Shown: positions 35,561 to 44,366 of the stretch, piece after piece
Numbering within the stretch: the stretch's first letter is position 1
Layout: each line of letters opens with the position of its first letter
Assembly: GCA_018242215.1 (NCBI GenBank)
Contig: JAFECG010000028.1
Coordinates: 1 to 64,000, forward strand
Direction of reading: 5' to 3'
DNA length: 64,000 bases
Source of the DNA: Pseudomonadota bacterium
Lineage (GTDB): Bacteria; Pseudomonadota; Alphaproteobacteria; Rhizobiales; Hyphomicrobiaceae
Program-made: the position numbers and the translations under genes
The notes under the pieces: model-generated
The model's input: the letters and a program-made list of their open reading frames with translations, nothing else
What the model was told of the DNA's origin: nothing
Database searches by the model: none

Positions 35561-35983
35561 ATGACGGTCACGGACTTTCTGTTGCCGGTGTTCGTCGAGA
35601 TTCTGCTGATTTTCATTCTCCTCGGGTTGATGGGCCGGGAGCGAGGGCGCAGCCTGATGAGCGGTGAAGCCCGGCGTGAAGACATTGCGCTCGATGGTGG
35701 GAACTATCCTCTGCGGGCAAGGCAGTTTGCAAATTGCTTCAGCAATCAGTTCGAGCTGCCGATGCTCTTCTTCGTGCTGATCGCCTTCATCCTGATTACG
35801 CGGGTCGGTGACTTTCTGCTTCTCGTTCTGGCCTGGGTTTTCGTCCTTTCGCGGCTCGCCCATGCGTACATCCATACGACGAGCAACGATGTCGATTGGC
35901 GCTTCCGGGCCTATGCGTTGGGCGTAGCAGTGCTTCTTGCCATGTGGGTGATCTTCGCCATCAAAATCCTGACAGGCACCTGA
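35561..35983 (+). CDS. MAPEG family membrane protein
   Basis: A 140-residue protein with four hydrophobic segments (about 5-24, 63-80, 84-98 and 119-138). The MAPEG pattern is visible as RQFANCFSNQFELPMLFFVL and SRLAHAYIHTTSNDVDWRFR. Eukaryotic relatives conjugate glutathione or make leukotrienes; bacterial members are mostly uncharacterised, with some glutathione-linked. It starts 38 bases after guaB and ends 12 bases before the rRNA methyltransferase gene, so the three may be co-transcribed. Confidence 0.85.
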   Translation: MTVTDFLLPVFVEILLIFILLGLMGRERGRSLMSGEARREDIALDGGNYPLRARQFANCFSNQFELPMLFFVLIAFILITRVGDFLLLVLAWVFVLSRLAHAYIHTTSNDVDWRFRAYALGVAVLLAMWVIFAIKILTGT

Positions 35984-35995
35984 GATGTTTTCCCA

Positions 35996-37288
35996 ATGAA
36001 GGCCGGCGCACGTATCGCTGCGGCCATCGAGGTCCTGGATGCGATCATCAATCGTTACCAGCCCCCCGCTATCGCGCTGACCGACTGGGGTAAGGCGCAC
36101 CGCTTTGCGGGCTCCGGCGACCGCAACGCTATCGGCGGCCTCGTCTATGATGCTCTACGCCGAAGGGCATCGATCGCATGGGCGCTGGGCGGGGATACCC
36201 CCCGAACATTAGCGATCGGAGCGGCTGCCTCCGCGCTCGGACTAACGCCGGAGGCCGTTATGGCCGCGTGCGACGGTGCGGATCATTCCCCGGCACCCCT
36301 TTCGGAAGCAGAGCAGGCGGGCTTGACGCGCCCGCTCGACGAAGCTCCCGCTCACGTCCAAGCGGATATTCCCGAATGGCTTTGGTCGTCTTTCTCTGGC
36401 CAGTTTGGCGATGGTGCCATCGCCGAAGGGCAGGCGATGGCCCGCCGGGCACCCGCCGATTTGCGAGTGAATACGCTGAAGTCGACACGCGAAAAGGTTC
36501 TGAAAGCGCTCGCCGGTTTCGGCGCCGAGCCATGCAGCCTTTCCCCGATCGGTGTTCGCGTGCCGCCACCGGCCGGAGCACAGCGTACGCCCAACCTGCA
36601 GGCTGAAGCCGCTTATCAGGCCGGGTGGTTCGAAATCCAGGACGAAGGTTCGCAAGTCGCCGCTCTGCTTGCTGGAGCCGGGCCGAGGAAGCAGGTGCTT
36701 GACCTCTGTGCGGGCGCTGGCGGCAAGACGCTGGCTCTGGCGGCGCTGATGCAGAACACAGGACAGATCTACGCCTATGACGCCGATCGCCACCAGTTGA
36801 AGCCGATCTTCGAGCGGATCAAGAGAGCCGGCGTCCGCAATGTCCAAGTGCTGCGCGCAGGAGACGAGACGGCCGTCGACGCCCTCGGTCCGCGCTTCGA
36901 CGTCGTCCTGGCAGATGCACCGTGCACCGGAACCGGAACTTGGCGCCGGCGTCCGGATGCGAAATGGCGACTGAAACCCGACGCTTTGAAGGCGCGCATG
37001 TCCGAACAGCAGTCCGTGCTGAAGCAGGCCGCGAGCTTGGTAAAGCCCGGCGGCCGGCTCCTCTATGTGACGTGCTCGATCCTTCCCGAAGAGAACACCG
37101 GCCAAATCGCGTGGTTTCTCCGAGACAATGCCGACTTCTCGATCGTCCCGACCGCTGAAATCTGGCGCGTGGCATTCGCAAGCGAAACGCCGCCATCCGC
37201 GGACGGTCGCGGGGACTCGCTTCTGTTAACTCCCCACCGTCACGGCACCGACGGATTTTTCATCGCCGCGTTAGGCCGAAAGGCATAG
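35996..37288 (+). CDS. rsmB: RsmB/NOP-family RNA methyltransferase
   Basis: A 430-residue protein. The N-terminal NusB-like helical part is shorter than in Escherichia coli RsmB. The methyltransferase core holds VLDLCAGAGGKTLALAALM, YAYDADRHQLKPI, VLADAPCTGTGTWRRRPDAKW (catalytic Cys) and LLYVTCSILPEEN (second Cys). It makes m5C in 16S rRNA (C967-type). The symbol is by family; without a search it could be another member of COG0144. ATG 35996 is 13 bases after the MAPEG stop. Confidence 0.8.
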   Translation: MKAGARIAAAIEVLDAIINRYQPPAIALTDWGKAHRFAGSGDRNAIGGLVYDALRRRASIAWALGGDTPRTLAIGAAASALGLTPEAVMAACDGADHSPAPLSEAEQAGLTRPLDEAPAHVQADIPEWLWSSFSGQFGDGAIAEGQAMARRAPADLRVNTLKSTREKVLKALAGFGAEPCSLSPIGVRVPPPAGAQRTPNLQAEAAYQAGWFEIQDEGSQVAALLAGAGPRKQVLDLCAGAGGKTLALAALMQNTGQIYAYDADRHQLKPIFERIKRAGVRNVQVLRAGDETAVDALGPRFDVVLADAPCTGTGTWRRRPDAKWRLKPDALKARMSEQQSVLKQAASLVKPGGRLLYVTCSILPEENTGQIAWFLRDNADFSIVPTAEIWRVAFASETPPSADGRGDSLLLTPHRHGTDGFFIAALGRKA

Positions 37289-37446
37289 CGAAACTTTCTG
37301 TGGATTGAATTTTCCGGCAACACTTCACTTGCCGCCGGGCGACTTCATCAGCACGCAAACCGCTGCCCGGAACTTTTTCTGTCGCGCCGTTACGCGTAGA
37401 CACAAAATGTGAGCGGAGCATTCGACGGCCGCTTCAACAAACGCCG

Positions 37447-37474
37447 TTGACATCGGGCGCCGTCAAACTATCTC
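37447..37474 (+). promoter_or_regulatory. Candidate promoter for the SET-domain gene
   Basis: TTGACA (37447-37452), a 16-base spacer and TATCTC (37469-37474), about 105 bases ahead of ATG 37581. The -35 is perfect and the -10 is moderate. Confidence 0.45.
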
Positions 37475-37580
37475 ATCGGGCGTTTGCCGCTGGCTCGCGG
37501 CAGATCGAGGGACAGGTGCGATAGCTCGCGTTTTGCGTCAGCGCCACGCCCACGCTCGTGAGGCCAATTGAGGTCAATGA

Positions 37581-38165
37581 ATGAGCGGCAGGCCCCACTC
37601 CTTCCTCTCTCCGAAATGCGAAGTTCATCCGACTCCCGACCGCGGCGGTCATACTGTTGTCGCGCGAGAAGCGATCGCCAAGGGCGAGCTGATCGTGGTC
37701 TGGAGCGGAACGCTCGTGACGGGCGAGGAATTGAACGAGATGCCTTCGACCGTGAAGCGCTATTCGCTTCAGGTCGAGGAGAACCAGTATCTGGTCTCGC
37801 TATCCGACTGCGAGCCGCCGGATTATGTCAACCATTGTTGCGATCCAAACTCCGGCCTTGCAGGCCAGATCACGCTCGTGGCGATGCGCGATATCTCGCC
37901 CGGCGAAGAGATCACCTACGACTACGCCATGAGCGACGGCTCGCCTTACGACGAGTTCGCATGCTCCTGTGGGTCGCCGCACTGCCGTGGCCACGTCTCA
38001 GGGCAGGACTGGATGCGAACCGATCTCTGGCGCAGGTATGCGGGATATTTTTCCCCCTACCTTCAGCGCCGCATCCTGGCGATGCAGGCGCTGCGCTCGC
38101 TGGCCGCGAGGCGCCGCCGTGCGCGTAAGCCTGATGGGGAACCGATCGTCGTGCCCGGAGAATAG
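37581..38165 (+). CDS. SET-domain protein
   Basis: A 194-residue protein with a full SET fold: an N-terminal strand set (HTVVAREAIAKGELIVVWSG), YVNHCCDPNSGL (NH motif), GEEITYDYAMSDG (catalytic Tyr) and a post-SET zinc knuckle CSCGSPHCRG. SET proteins transfer methyl groups from SAM to lysines; bacterial targets are mostly unknown. The Arg/Lys-rich tail may bind nucleic acid. A second SET gene lies 10 bases away on the other strand, tail to tail. ATG 37581 is chosen because the frame at 37568 is a different, non-domain frame. Confidence 0.85.
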   Translation: MSGRPHSFLSPKCEVHPTPDRGGHTVVAREAIAKGELIVVWSGTLVTGEELNEMPSTVKRYSLQVEENQYLVSLSDCEPPDYVNHCCDPNSGLAGQITLVAMRDISPGEEITYDYAMSDGSPYDEFACSCGSPHCRGHVSGQDWMRTDLWRRYAGYFSPYLQRRILAMQALRSLAARRRRARKPDGEPIVVPGE

Positions 38166-38175
38166 TAGCGCTGCG

Positions 38176-38574
38176 CTAAAGGGCGCCACCGAGCTTCCGG
38201 TCGACATGCGCGTCGAACGTCCGATAGTCGCACGTCATTTCCTCTCCGGCACGGATGTCGCGGGTGGCGATATCGTAGCCTTCGATCGCACCCGGTTCGT
38301 GGACGCCAGCCGTGTTCGGATCATCCGCGTGATTCATGAAACGGGCGTTGTCGGCGCAGAGCACGAACCGGCCGCTCGCCTCGTTGAGGTAAACGTGGTT
38401 GAGCAGGTCCGAACGGGCGGGCTCGGGCAGGCTATCGATTTCGGCCTGGCTCAGCAGCCGGTCGAAATTTCCGATGAATCGCCAGGTAACAGTCCCCTTA
38501 GGGATGTCTTCCGCCGCAAAGAGCCCGATCCCCGCGATGTCACTGAGTCCCAGCCGGGTCTTGACCATGAGCAT
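38176..38574 (-). CDS. Small SET-domain protein
   Basis: A 132-residue minimal SET domain: GLFAAEDIPKGTVTWRFIG at the start, NARFMNHADDPNT (NH motif) and RAGEEMTCDYRTFD (catalytic Tyr) at the end. There is no post-SET cysteine knuckle. It is convergent with the larger SET gene, stops 10 bases apart, and its start faces guaA about 150 bases away. GGGAAGG lies about 9 bases upstream of ATG 38574; ATG 38568 is also possible. The substrate is unknown. Confidence 0.85.
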   Translation of the reverse strand: MLMVKTRLGLSDIAGIGLFAAEDIPKGTVTWRFIGNFDRLLSQAEIDSLPEPARSDLLNHVYLNEASGRFVLCADNARFMNHADDPNTAGVHEPGAIEGYDIATRDIRAGEEMTCDYRTFDAHVDRKLGGAL

Positions 38575-38722
38575 GACGATGCAGCCTTCCCTTTTCTCCC
38601 CCGATCGTTAGCTGAGACGCTTCCAGCTTCCAAGGCACCGTCACGCCTATCGCAGGTGCTGACATTGCAGCCGGAGCCGACTTCGCGTAGGGGAAGGCCC
38701 TGAAGAAAGGGCCGCCCGTACT

Positions 38723-40270
38723 TTGACCGACTCCGTTCTCATCATCGATTTTGGAAGCCAGGTGACGCAGCTCATCGCGCGACGCGTGCGCGAGGCCGGC
38801 GTCTATTCGGAAATCCATCCGTTCCAGAACGCCGCCGAAGCGTTCCAGAAGCTGAAGCCGAGGGCCGTTATCCTGTCGGGCGGCCCGGCGTCGGTCACGG
38901 AAGATACTTCGCCGCGTGCTCCGCAGGCGATTTTCGACGCGGGGGTGCCAGTGTTCGGCATCTGCTACGGCCAGCAGACCATGGCCGAGCAGCTTGGTGG
39001 CAAAGTCGAAAGCGGCCACGACCGCGAATTCGGACGCGCCTTCCTCTCGATCGCGACGCGAAGCCCGCTCTTCGAAGGCGTCTGGGCACCAGGCGAGCGT
39101 TACCAGGTCTGGATGAGCCACGGCGATCGCGTCACCCGCCTGCCTGAGGGCTTTGAGGTTATCGGTACCAGCGACAATGCGCCGTTCGCCGCCGTCGCAG
39201 ACGAGAAGCGCCGATTCTATGCCGTGCAGTTTCACCCTGAGGTGGTGCACACGCCCGACGGCGCCCGGCTGATTGCCAATTTCGTGCACAACATCGCCGG
39301 GTTGAAGTCCGATTGGACGATGGCCGCCTACCGCCGCGAGATGATCGCCAAGATCCGGAAGCAGGTCGGTAAGAGCCGCGTGATTTGCGGGCTGTCGGGC
39401 GGCGTCGATAGTGCCGTCGCGGCCGTCCTCATCCACGAAGCGATCGGCGACCAGCTGACGTGTGTCTTCGTCGATCACGGCCTCATGCGGCTCGGCGAGG
39501 CTGACGAGGTCGTCGGCCTCTTCCGTGACCACTACAACATTCCACTCGTCCACGTGGACGCGTCCGAGCAGTTCCTATCCGCGCTAGCGGGCATCTCCGA
39601 CCCCGAGACCAAGCGTAAGACCATCGGTAAGCACTTTATCGACGTCTTCGAGGCTGAGGCGAAGAAGATCGGCGGCGCCGAATTCCTCGCTCAGGGCACG
39701 CTCTATCCCGACGTCATCGAAAGCGTGTCGTTCACCGGCGGCCCGTCGGTGACCATCAAGTCGCACCACAATGTTGGCGGCCTCCCCGAGCGCATGAACA
39801 TGAAGCTCGTCGAACCGCTGCGCGAACTGTTCAAGGACGAGGTGCGCGCTCTGGGCCGCGAGCTCGGTCTGCCGGAAGCCTTCGTCGGCCGCCATCCGTT
39901 CCCGGGACCAGGGCTCGCGATCCGTATCCCCGGCGAGATCACGCACGAGAAGCTCGACATTCTCCGCAAGGCCGATGCCGTCTATCTCGACGAGATCCGC
40001 CGCGCCGGTCTGTATGACGCCATCTGGCAGGCCTTCGCCGTGCTGCTGCCTGTCCGCACCGTCGGCGTCATGGGCGACGGCCGCACCTACGATCATGTTC
40101 TCGGCCTGCGCGCCGTGACCTCGGTTGACGGCATGACGGCCGACTTCTTCCACTTCGACATGGCGTTCCTCGGCCGCGTCGCCACCCGCATCATCAACGA
40201 GGTGAGAGGCGTCAACCGCGTCGTCTATGATGTCACCTCGAAACCGCCGGGCACGATTGAGTGGGAGTGA
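38723..40270 (+). CDS. guaA: GMP synthase (glutamine-hydrolysing)
   Basis: A 515-residue GuaA. The glutamine amidotransferase domain (about 1-195) has the catalytic Cys in [16 protein letters not shown] and His in [10 protein letters not shown]. The ATP pyrophosphatase domain has the P-loop [14 protein letters not shown], and the dimerisation domain ends KPPGTIEWE. It turns XMP into GMP. The start is TTG 38723, with only a weak GAAGAAAGG ribosome site. The complete length matches the family. Confidence 0.97.
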   Translation: MTDSVLIIDFGSQVTQLIARRVREAGVYSEIHPFQNAAEAFQKLKPRAVILSGGPASVTEDTSPRAPQAIFDAGVPVFGICYGQQTMAEQLGGKVESGHDREFGRAFLSIATRSPLFEGVWAPGERYQVWMSHGDRVTRLPEGFEVIGTSDNAPFAAVADEKRRFYAVQFHPEVVHTPDGARLIANFVHNIAGLKSDWTMAAYRREMIAKIRKQVGKSRVICGLSGGVDSAVAAVLIHEAIGDQLTCVFVDHGLMRLGEADEVVGLFRDHYNIPLVHVDASEQFLSALAGISDPETKRKTIGKHFIDVFEAEAKKIGGAEFLAQGTLYPDVIESVSFTGGPSVTIKSHHNVGGLPERMNMKLVEPLRELFKDEVRALGRELGLPEAFVGRHPFPGPGLAIRIPGEITHEKLDILRKADAVYLDEIRRAGLYDAIWQAFAVLLPVRTVGVMGDGRTYDHVLGLRAVTSVDGMTADFFHFDMAFLGRVATRIINEVRGVNRVVYDVTSKPPGTIEWE

Positions 40271-40354
40271 TCGTCTTTCGCCGACGAGAAGAGAATCGGC
40301 AGAGCGATAGCTGATCCTTCACCGAAAAGCCCAAAGAACGACGATGAACGGCGC

Positions 40355-40384
40355 TTGACAAGCCTACCTATTGGAAGGTAGATA
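40355..40384 (+). promoter_or_regulatory. tetR promoter and operator O1
   Basis: TTGACA (40355-40360) with TAGATA (40379-40384) at 18 bases forms the promoter. Within the spacer and -10, CTACCT (40364-40369) and AGGTAG (40376-40381) are a perfect 6-base inverted repeat with a 6-base centre, a likely site for the TetR protein encoded next, which would repress itself. Confidence 0.65.
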
Positions 40385-40389
40385 CAGCT

Positions 40390-40968
40390 ATGACAAATTT
40401 CTCCAGAACCTCGGACGATATTCTCGCCTGCGCCCGTTCACTGATCGTGGCAGGCGGCTATAACGGCTTCAGCTTTGCCGACATTGCAGAAGTCGTCGGC
40501 ATCCGAAAAGCGAGTATCCACCATCACTTTCCAACAAAGGTCGATCTGGTCCGCAAACTCGTCGTTCAATACCGGGAGGATGCTGAAGCGGGGATCGCCG
40601 ACCTTGAGCGGCAGGTATCCAATCCGCGCGAACAACTCGGCGCGTATCTTCGCTACTGGGAGACGTGCATCTCGGATTCAAGCCGATCATTCTGTGTTTG
40701 TGCGCTTTTGGCCACCGAACTGCCCGTGCTGCCGCAGGAGATCGCGGCGGAGATCCGCGCTTATTTTCGCTTTTTGTCCGGATGGCTTACCTCCGTTATG
40801 GAGCGGGGCGCACAAAAAGGTTCGCTTGGACTGACCGACACGCCGCGCGTGGAAGCGGAGACTTTCATGGCAGCGGTTCACGGCGCCATGCTTTCGGCTC
40901 GAGCATATGGCGACCCCAAAATGTTTGCTCTTGTCACTAACCCTCATTTGCGACGGCTTTCACGATAG
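40390..40968 (+). CDS. TetR family transcriptional regulator
   Basis: A 192-residue regulator. The helix-turn-helix is at residues 10-55 (ILACARSLIVAGGYNGFSFA, then VGIRKASIHHHFPTKVDLV), followed by a ligand-binding helical domain with several Cys residues (SFCVCALLA). It starts 6 bases after the -10/operator, so its own message is almost leaderless. The DUF308 gene follows on the same strand with a second operator-like site between them. The ligand is unknown. The Cys cluster could sense redox or thiol-reactive compounds, but that is speculation. Confidence 0.85.
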   Translation: MTNFSRTSDDILACARSLIVAGGYNGFSFADIAEVVGIRKASIHHHFPTKVDLVRKLVVQYREDAEAGIADLERQVSNPREQLGAYLRYWETCISDSSRSFCVCALLATELPVLPQEIAAEIRAYFRFLSGWLTSVMERGAQKGSLGLTDTPRVEAETFMAAVHGAMLSARAYGDPKMFALVTNPHLRRLSR

Positions 40969-41014
40969 CGTTTGACCGATGGGGTCTTGGTGAACCGCTT
41001 CACGCGTAATAACC

Positions 41015-41032
41015 CTACCAACTGATAGATAG
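41015..41032 (+). promoter_or_regulatory. Second TetR operator-like site (O2)
   Basis: CTACCAACTGATAGATAG matches O1 at 13 of 18 positions including both outer half-sites. It sits 8 bases ahead of the DUF308 start, where a bound repressor would block this gene. Confidence 0.5.
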
Positions 41033-41040
41033 GAAAACCA

Positions 41041-41622
41041 ATGAATCCTGAACTCGAAGTCCTGAAAATCTTTCGCGCGCGCGAAGAAGACTGGCTGAAA
41101 CGCTACTATTTCGCCCGAACTGCATTTTCCGTTGTGTGGGTCGCAGCAGCTCTGACGCTCGGACGGCAGTCCGAGGTAGCCGCTGCGGTTTTGCTCGTTG
41201 CATATCCGGTGTGGGACGGCGTGGCGAACCTTGTCGACGCGTGGAACAGTGGAGGTCTTGCGAAGAATCCGACGCAAATGACCAACGCCATCGTGAGTTT
41301 TGCGACCACGGCCGCAGTCGTCTTCGCCCTCTCCGTCAGCATGAACTGGGTTCTTGGCGTCATCGGCGCCTGGGCAATTCTCTCGGGACTTCTTCAACTG
41401 GGCACTGCAGTCCGCAGGTGGAAGAGCTATGGCGCGCAATGGGCAATGATCCTGAGCGGTGCGCAGTCGGCTTTGGCGGGAGCTATTTTCATCGCACAGG
41501 CGCGTATGCCGACGGCTCCTTCGATCGATACAATAGCTGGATACGCGGGTGTCGGCGCGGCGTACTTTCTTATATCTGCAGTTTGGCTCACGGTGCACCA
41601 CATGCGGCGCGCACCGGCCTAA
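41041..41622 (+). CDS. DUF308-like membrane protein
   Basis: A 193-residue protein with six hydrophobic segments (about 25-42, 45-62, 82-98, 102-120, 136-155 and 165-183), the layout of DUF308/HdeD-like proteins. A Lys/Glu/Arg-rich N-terminal 20 residues precede the first. Inner membrane location is expected; the function of the family is unclear apart from the acid-resistance link of HdeD. It pairs with the TetR gene upstream, under the same operator motif. Confidence 0.75.
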   Translation: MNPELEVLKIFRAREEDWLKRYYFARTAFSVVWVAAALTLGRQSEVAAAVLLVAYPVWDGVANLVDAWNSGGLAKNPTQMTNAIVSFATTAAVVFALSVSMNWVLGVIGAWAILSGLLQLGTAVRRWKSYGAQWAMILSGAQSALAGAIFIAQARMPTAPSIDTIAGYAGVGAAYFLISAVWLTVHHMRRAPA

Positions 41623-41707
41623 GCCTATGACGCAGTCCGCGCAGAGCAGGTGCCAAGCCGCTGCCACAGCTCACCTTTGGTCCGGCAATACGGCGAAGCT
41701 GGGATAG

Positions 41708-41735
41708 CTCCACGCGGTGCTTGCACCGCGCGGAG
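41708..41735 (+). terminator. Terminator after DUF308 gene
   Basis: CTCC-A-CGCGGTGC-TT-GCACCGCG-C-GGAG followed by TTT: a near-perfect stem with a 2-base loop. The T-run is short. Confidence 0.6.
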
Positions 41736-41816
41736 TTTGCCGTGCCGTCAAACTCTATGCCACTCTCATTTGAACGCGCTTTGAATGATGGCGCGCTCAT
41801 GAGGGTGAATTTTCTG

Positions 41817-43148
41817 ATGAGTGATTCGAGCCACGAAGCGAATGTGCGTCCTGTGGGGGGAGGGGCGTCCGAACGAACACGGCACATGCGCACGATGGCC
41901 GTCATGCTGCTGGTGCTTGCGGGATGCGTGAACTATTTCGACCGCGCGGCCGTGGCTGTCGGAAATCCCGAAATCCGGCAAGAGCTCGGTCTCTCGTACG
42001 AGGAGATGGGACTGCTGCTCTCGGCGTTCGCGTGGAGCTATGGGCTCGCGCAAATTCCGGCGGGCATTCTCGTCGATCGCTTCGGGCCGCGGATGACGCT
42101 CGGCGCCGGTATGGTCCTCTGGTCGCTCGCGCAGTTGGCTGGCGGCCTCGTACACTCGCTGCCGCAATTCTTGAGCGCACGCATCGCGCTGGGCTTCGGC
42201 GAATCCCCCATGTACATCGGCGGTACGCGTGTTTGCGCGGACTGGTTCCCGTTGCGCCATCGCGCCCTGCCGATCGCGATCTTCAATTCCTCCTCCGCCC
42301 TGGCTCCTGCGCTCGCCCCGCCGATCCTGACGATGCTGATGCTCGCACACGGATGGCGCGTGATGTTCATCATCGCTGGCGCGGCGGGATTCGCGGTCGC
42401 TGCTCTCTGGGCCATCTATTACCGCGCGCCGCGGGATGCAGGCATCCCGGACGCCGACATCGAGGAAATCCACCGTGAAGATGGAGCGTCGATCCCGCAC
42501 GTCGGATGGAAGCAGTTCCTCTGGCTGCTGCGTTTCCCGACCACGTGGGGGATGTTCCTTGGCTTCTTTGGCGTCGTCTACATCTCCTGGCTCTACGCAA
42601 CGTGGCTGCCAGGATATCTCGAAATCGCGCGCCATCAGTCGATCGCGAACGCGGGAATCTGGTCGGCCATCCCGCTCGCAGCCGGCTTTTTTGGAGCGGT
42701 GGCTGGAGGAGTGATCTCGGACCGCTTGGCGCGTTTCAGAATGGACGCCGCAGCAACCTGCAGGCGCCCGGTCATCGTCGGGCTGATAGTGGCGGGGATT
42801 TCAACTGCGGCAGCCGTCTTCGTCGAGGATCTTTCGGCGGCCATCGCCCTGATGTCTCTCGGGCTCTTTGCGGCCAACGTCGCGTCGAGCTGCGGCTGGG
42901 CGCTCGCGGCCGTCATTGCGCCGGTCAATGCAGTTGCAACGCTCGAAGCGATCCAGAACGTCGGCGGCTCCGTCGGGGGCTCGCTCGCGCCCTATCTCAG
43001 CGGCGTCCTTCTGCAGCGAACGGGATCTTTCGTCCCGGCCTTCGTCCTCGCCGGAATTATAGCTTTCGTTTGCGCAGGCATTTACTGGTCGATGACGCGC
43101 AAGAGAATTGAAGCTCCTCAAACGCAAGATGCGGAAGCGGTCGTTTAG
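41817..43148 (+). CDS. MFS transporter (anion:cation symporter type)
   Basis: A 443-residue protein with twelve predicted membrane helices. NYFDRAAVAVGNPEI at the end of helix 1, GILVDRFGPRMTL between helices 2 and 3, and ARIALGFGESPMYIG in helix 4 are typical of the anion:cation symporter family (hexuronate, glucarate or phthalate carriers). The substrate cannot be chosen. ATG 41817 is preferred because GAGGGTG stands about 9 bases upstream; ATG 41799 and an earlier ATG at 41721 extend the frame. A strong terminator follows. Confidence 0.8.
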   Translation: MSDSSHEANVRPVGGGASERTRHMRTMAVMLLVLAGCVNYFDRAAVAVGNPEIRQELGLSYEEMGLLLSAFAWSYGLAQIPAGILVDRFGPRMTLGAGMVLWSLAQLAGGLVHSLPQFLSARIALGFGESPMYIGGTRVCADWFPLRHRALPIAIFNSSSALAPALAPPILTMLMLAHGWRVMFIIAGAAGFAVAALWAIYYRAPRDAGIPDADIEEIHREDGASIPHVGWKQFLWLLRFPTTWGMFLGFFGVVYISWLYATWLPGYLEIARHQSIANAGIWSAIPLAAGFFGAVAGGVISDRLARFRMDAAATCRRPVIVGLIVAGISTAAAVFVEDLSAAIALMSLGLFAANVASSCGWALAAVIAPVNAVATLEAIQNVGGSVGGSLAPYLSGVLLQRTGSFVPAFVLAGIIAFVCAGIYWSMTRKRIEAPQTQDAEAVV

Positions 43149-43151
43149 ACG

Positions 43152-43193
43152 CTGCCCGCCGCCTCGATCTAATGGACCCGAGGCGACGGGCAG
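43152..43193 (+). terminator. Terminator between MFS gene and secreted peptide
   Basis: Arms CTGCCCG-C-CGCCTCG and CGAGGCG-A-CGGGCAG with a 13-base loop, followed by GATTTTC. It can serve the MFS gene on plus and the convergent peptide gene on minus. Confidence 0.75.
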
Positions 43194-43198
43194 GATTT

Positions 43199-43474
43199 TC
43201 ACCATCCGCTTCGGCAGAGCGAATATTTACGCTTCCAGAAGTAATCGCCGGTCGCCAGCCACCGGTCGAAAAGATATCCGCAGCCGACGCCGGTATTAGC
43301 GATAATAATCCCGAGCCTTGGGCGATGACGGAAGAAGTCATGGTGCATGCCATTGTGCATGGAGTTGTGCATCTGCATATGCATGTGGTTCCCGCCGGCG
43401 TTCGCTGACGAGATACCGCCCGACAGTGCAGCGAAAGCGCCGACGGCGGCAACTGCGAAAGACGTCTTTGACAT
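43199..43474 (-). CDS. Met/His-rich secreted small protein
   Basis: A 91-residue protein. Residues 1-26 are a signal peptide (MSKTSFAVAAVGAFAALSGG, then SSANA before GG). Next comes a Met/His cluster, HMHMQMHNSMHNGMHHDFF, rich in soft-metal ligands, and then a short strand-rich end with two Cys (GCGY and SLCRSG). ATG 43474 has GGAG about 9 bases upstream; the longer frame to 43708 crosses aat and is wrong. It is probably a periplasmic copper- or nickel-binding peptide; no named family is recognised. Confidence 0.65.
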   Translation of the reverse strand: MSKTSFAVAAVGAFAALSGGISSANAGGNHMHMQMHNSMHNGMHHDFFRHRPRLGIIIANTGVGCGYLFDRWLATGDYFWKRKYSLCRSGW

Positions 43475-43634
43475 AGGTTTGGTTCTCCATGGGCTAAAAT
43501 CCGCGGCCGTCAAAGCACGGGGGTGCGACGACGTTGGCGCGTCCCGAGCGACACGCTCGGGAGGTAGAGAACTGACATTTCGAAAAGGATGCCGCTGTTC
43601 CGGCAGAAACAGTGTCGTAGTTGCGGCGAACGAT

Positions 43635-44306
43635 TCAGTGATGCTCGGCGAATATTGCCGCAACCTCAGGCCCCGAGGCGTTGCGCGGGAGGGCGTAGAA
43701 GTCGGCATCTTTCTCTAGCGCAATCTCGAGCTCTCGTTGGAATGTCATCCGATCGAGTTCGATGGTGCCGAATTGGCGAAGATGATCCGTCACGAATTGG
43801 GTATCGAGAAGCGTGAAGCCGCCGCGGATCAGTCGGGCAGCGAGATGCACAAGAGCAATTTTCGAGGCGTCTCGCTCCGTTGAGAACATGCTCTCGCCGA
43901 AGAAAGCGCTTTTGAGCGCAACGCCGTAAAGGCCGCCGACCATCTTGTTGCCGTCCCACACCTCGACGGTGTGGCAGGCTCCGAGTTCGAACAGCTCCCG
44001 GTACAGCGTGCGGATGCGATTGTTGATCCAGGTCGACATCCGGCCAGCGCGGGGAGCCGCGCAGCCGTCAATGACGCCGTCGTAGTCGCTATCGACCTTC
44101 ACCTCGAATGGCGTCGTCCGCACCGTGCGCAGCAATCGTCGCGGAATATGCAACCCATCGAGCGGCAGGACGCCTCGCTGTTGCGGCTCGATCCAATAAA
44201 GAGCCGGATCGTCGGCGCTTTCGGCCATCGGAAAAATGCCGCAGCTATAGGCCTTCAGGAGGACCTGCGGCGTAATCTCGAACATCGGGTCGTCGCGCGA
44301 CGCCAT
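43635..44306 (-). CDS. aat: Leucyl/phenylalanyl-tRNA-protein transferase
   Basis: A 223-residue Aat. [20 protein letters not shown] with [13 protein letters not shown] marks the N-terminal motif; [20 protein letters not shown] and [16 protein letters not shown] are the catalytic and tRNA-binding parts. It adds Leu or Phe to proteins beginning with Lys or Arg, marking them for ClpAP. ATG 44306 is a choice among several weak starts (TTG 44363, ATG 44348 and ATG 44285). It follows accC by about 60 bases, the order common in Alphaproteobacteria. Confidence 0.9.
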   Translation of the reverse strand: MASRDDPMFEITPQVLLKAYSCGIFPMAESADDPALYWIEPQQRGVLPLDGLHIPRRLLRTVRTTPFEVKVDSDYDGVIDGCAAPRAGRMSTWINNRIRTLYRELFELGACHTVEVWDGNKMVGGLYGVALKSAFFGESMFSTERDASKIALVHLAARLIRGGFTLLDTQFVTDHLRQFGTIELDRMTFQRELEIALEKDADFYALPRNASGPEVAAIFAEHH

Positions 44307-44366
44307 GCTGCCACTTGCCAAGCGAATTCTCGGACGCGCGCGGAACATGTCGCGCAGAGGCAAAGC

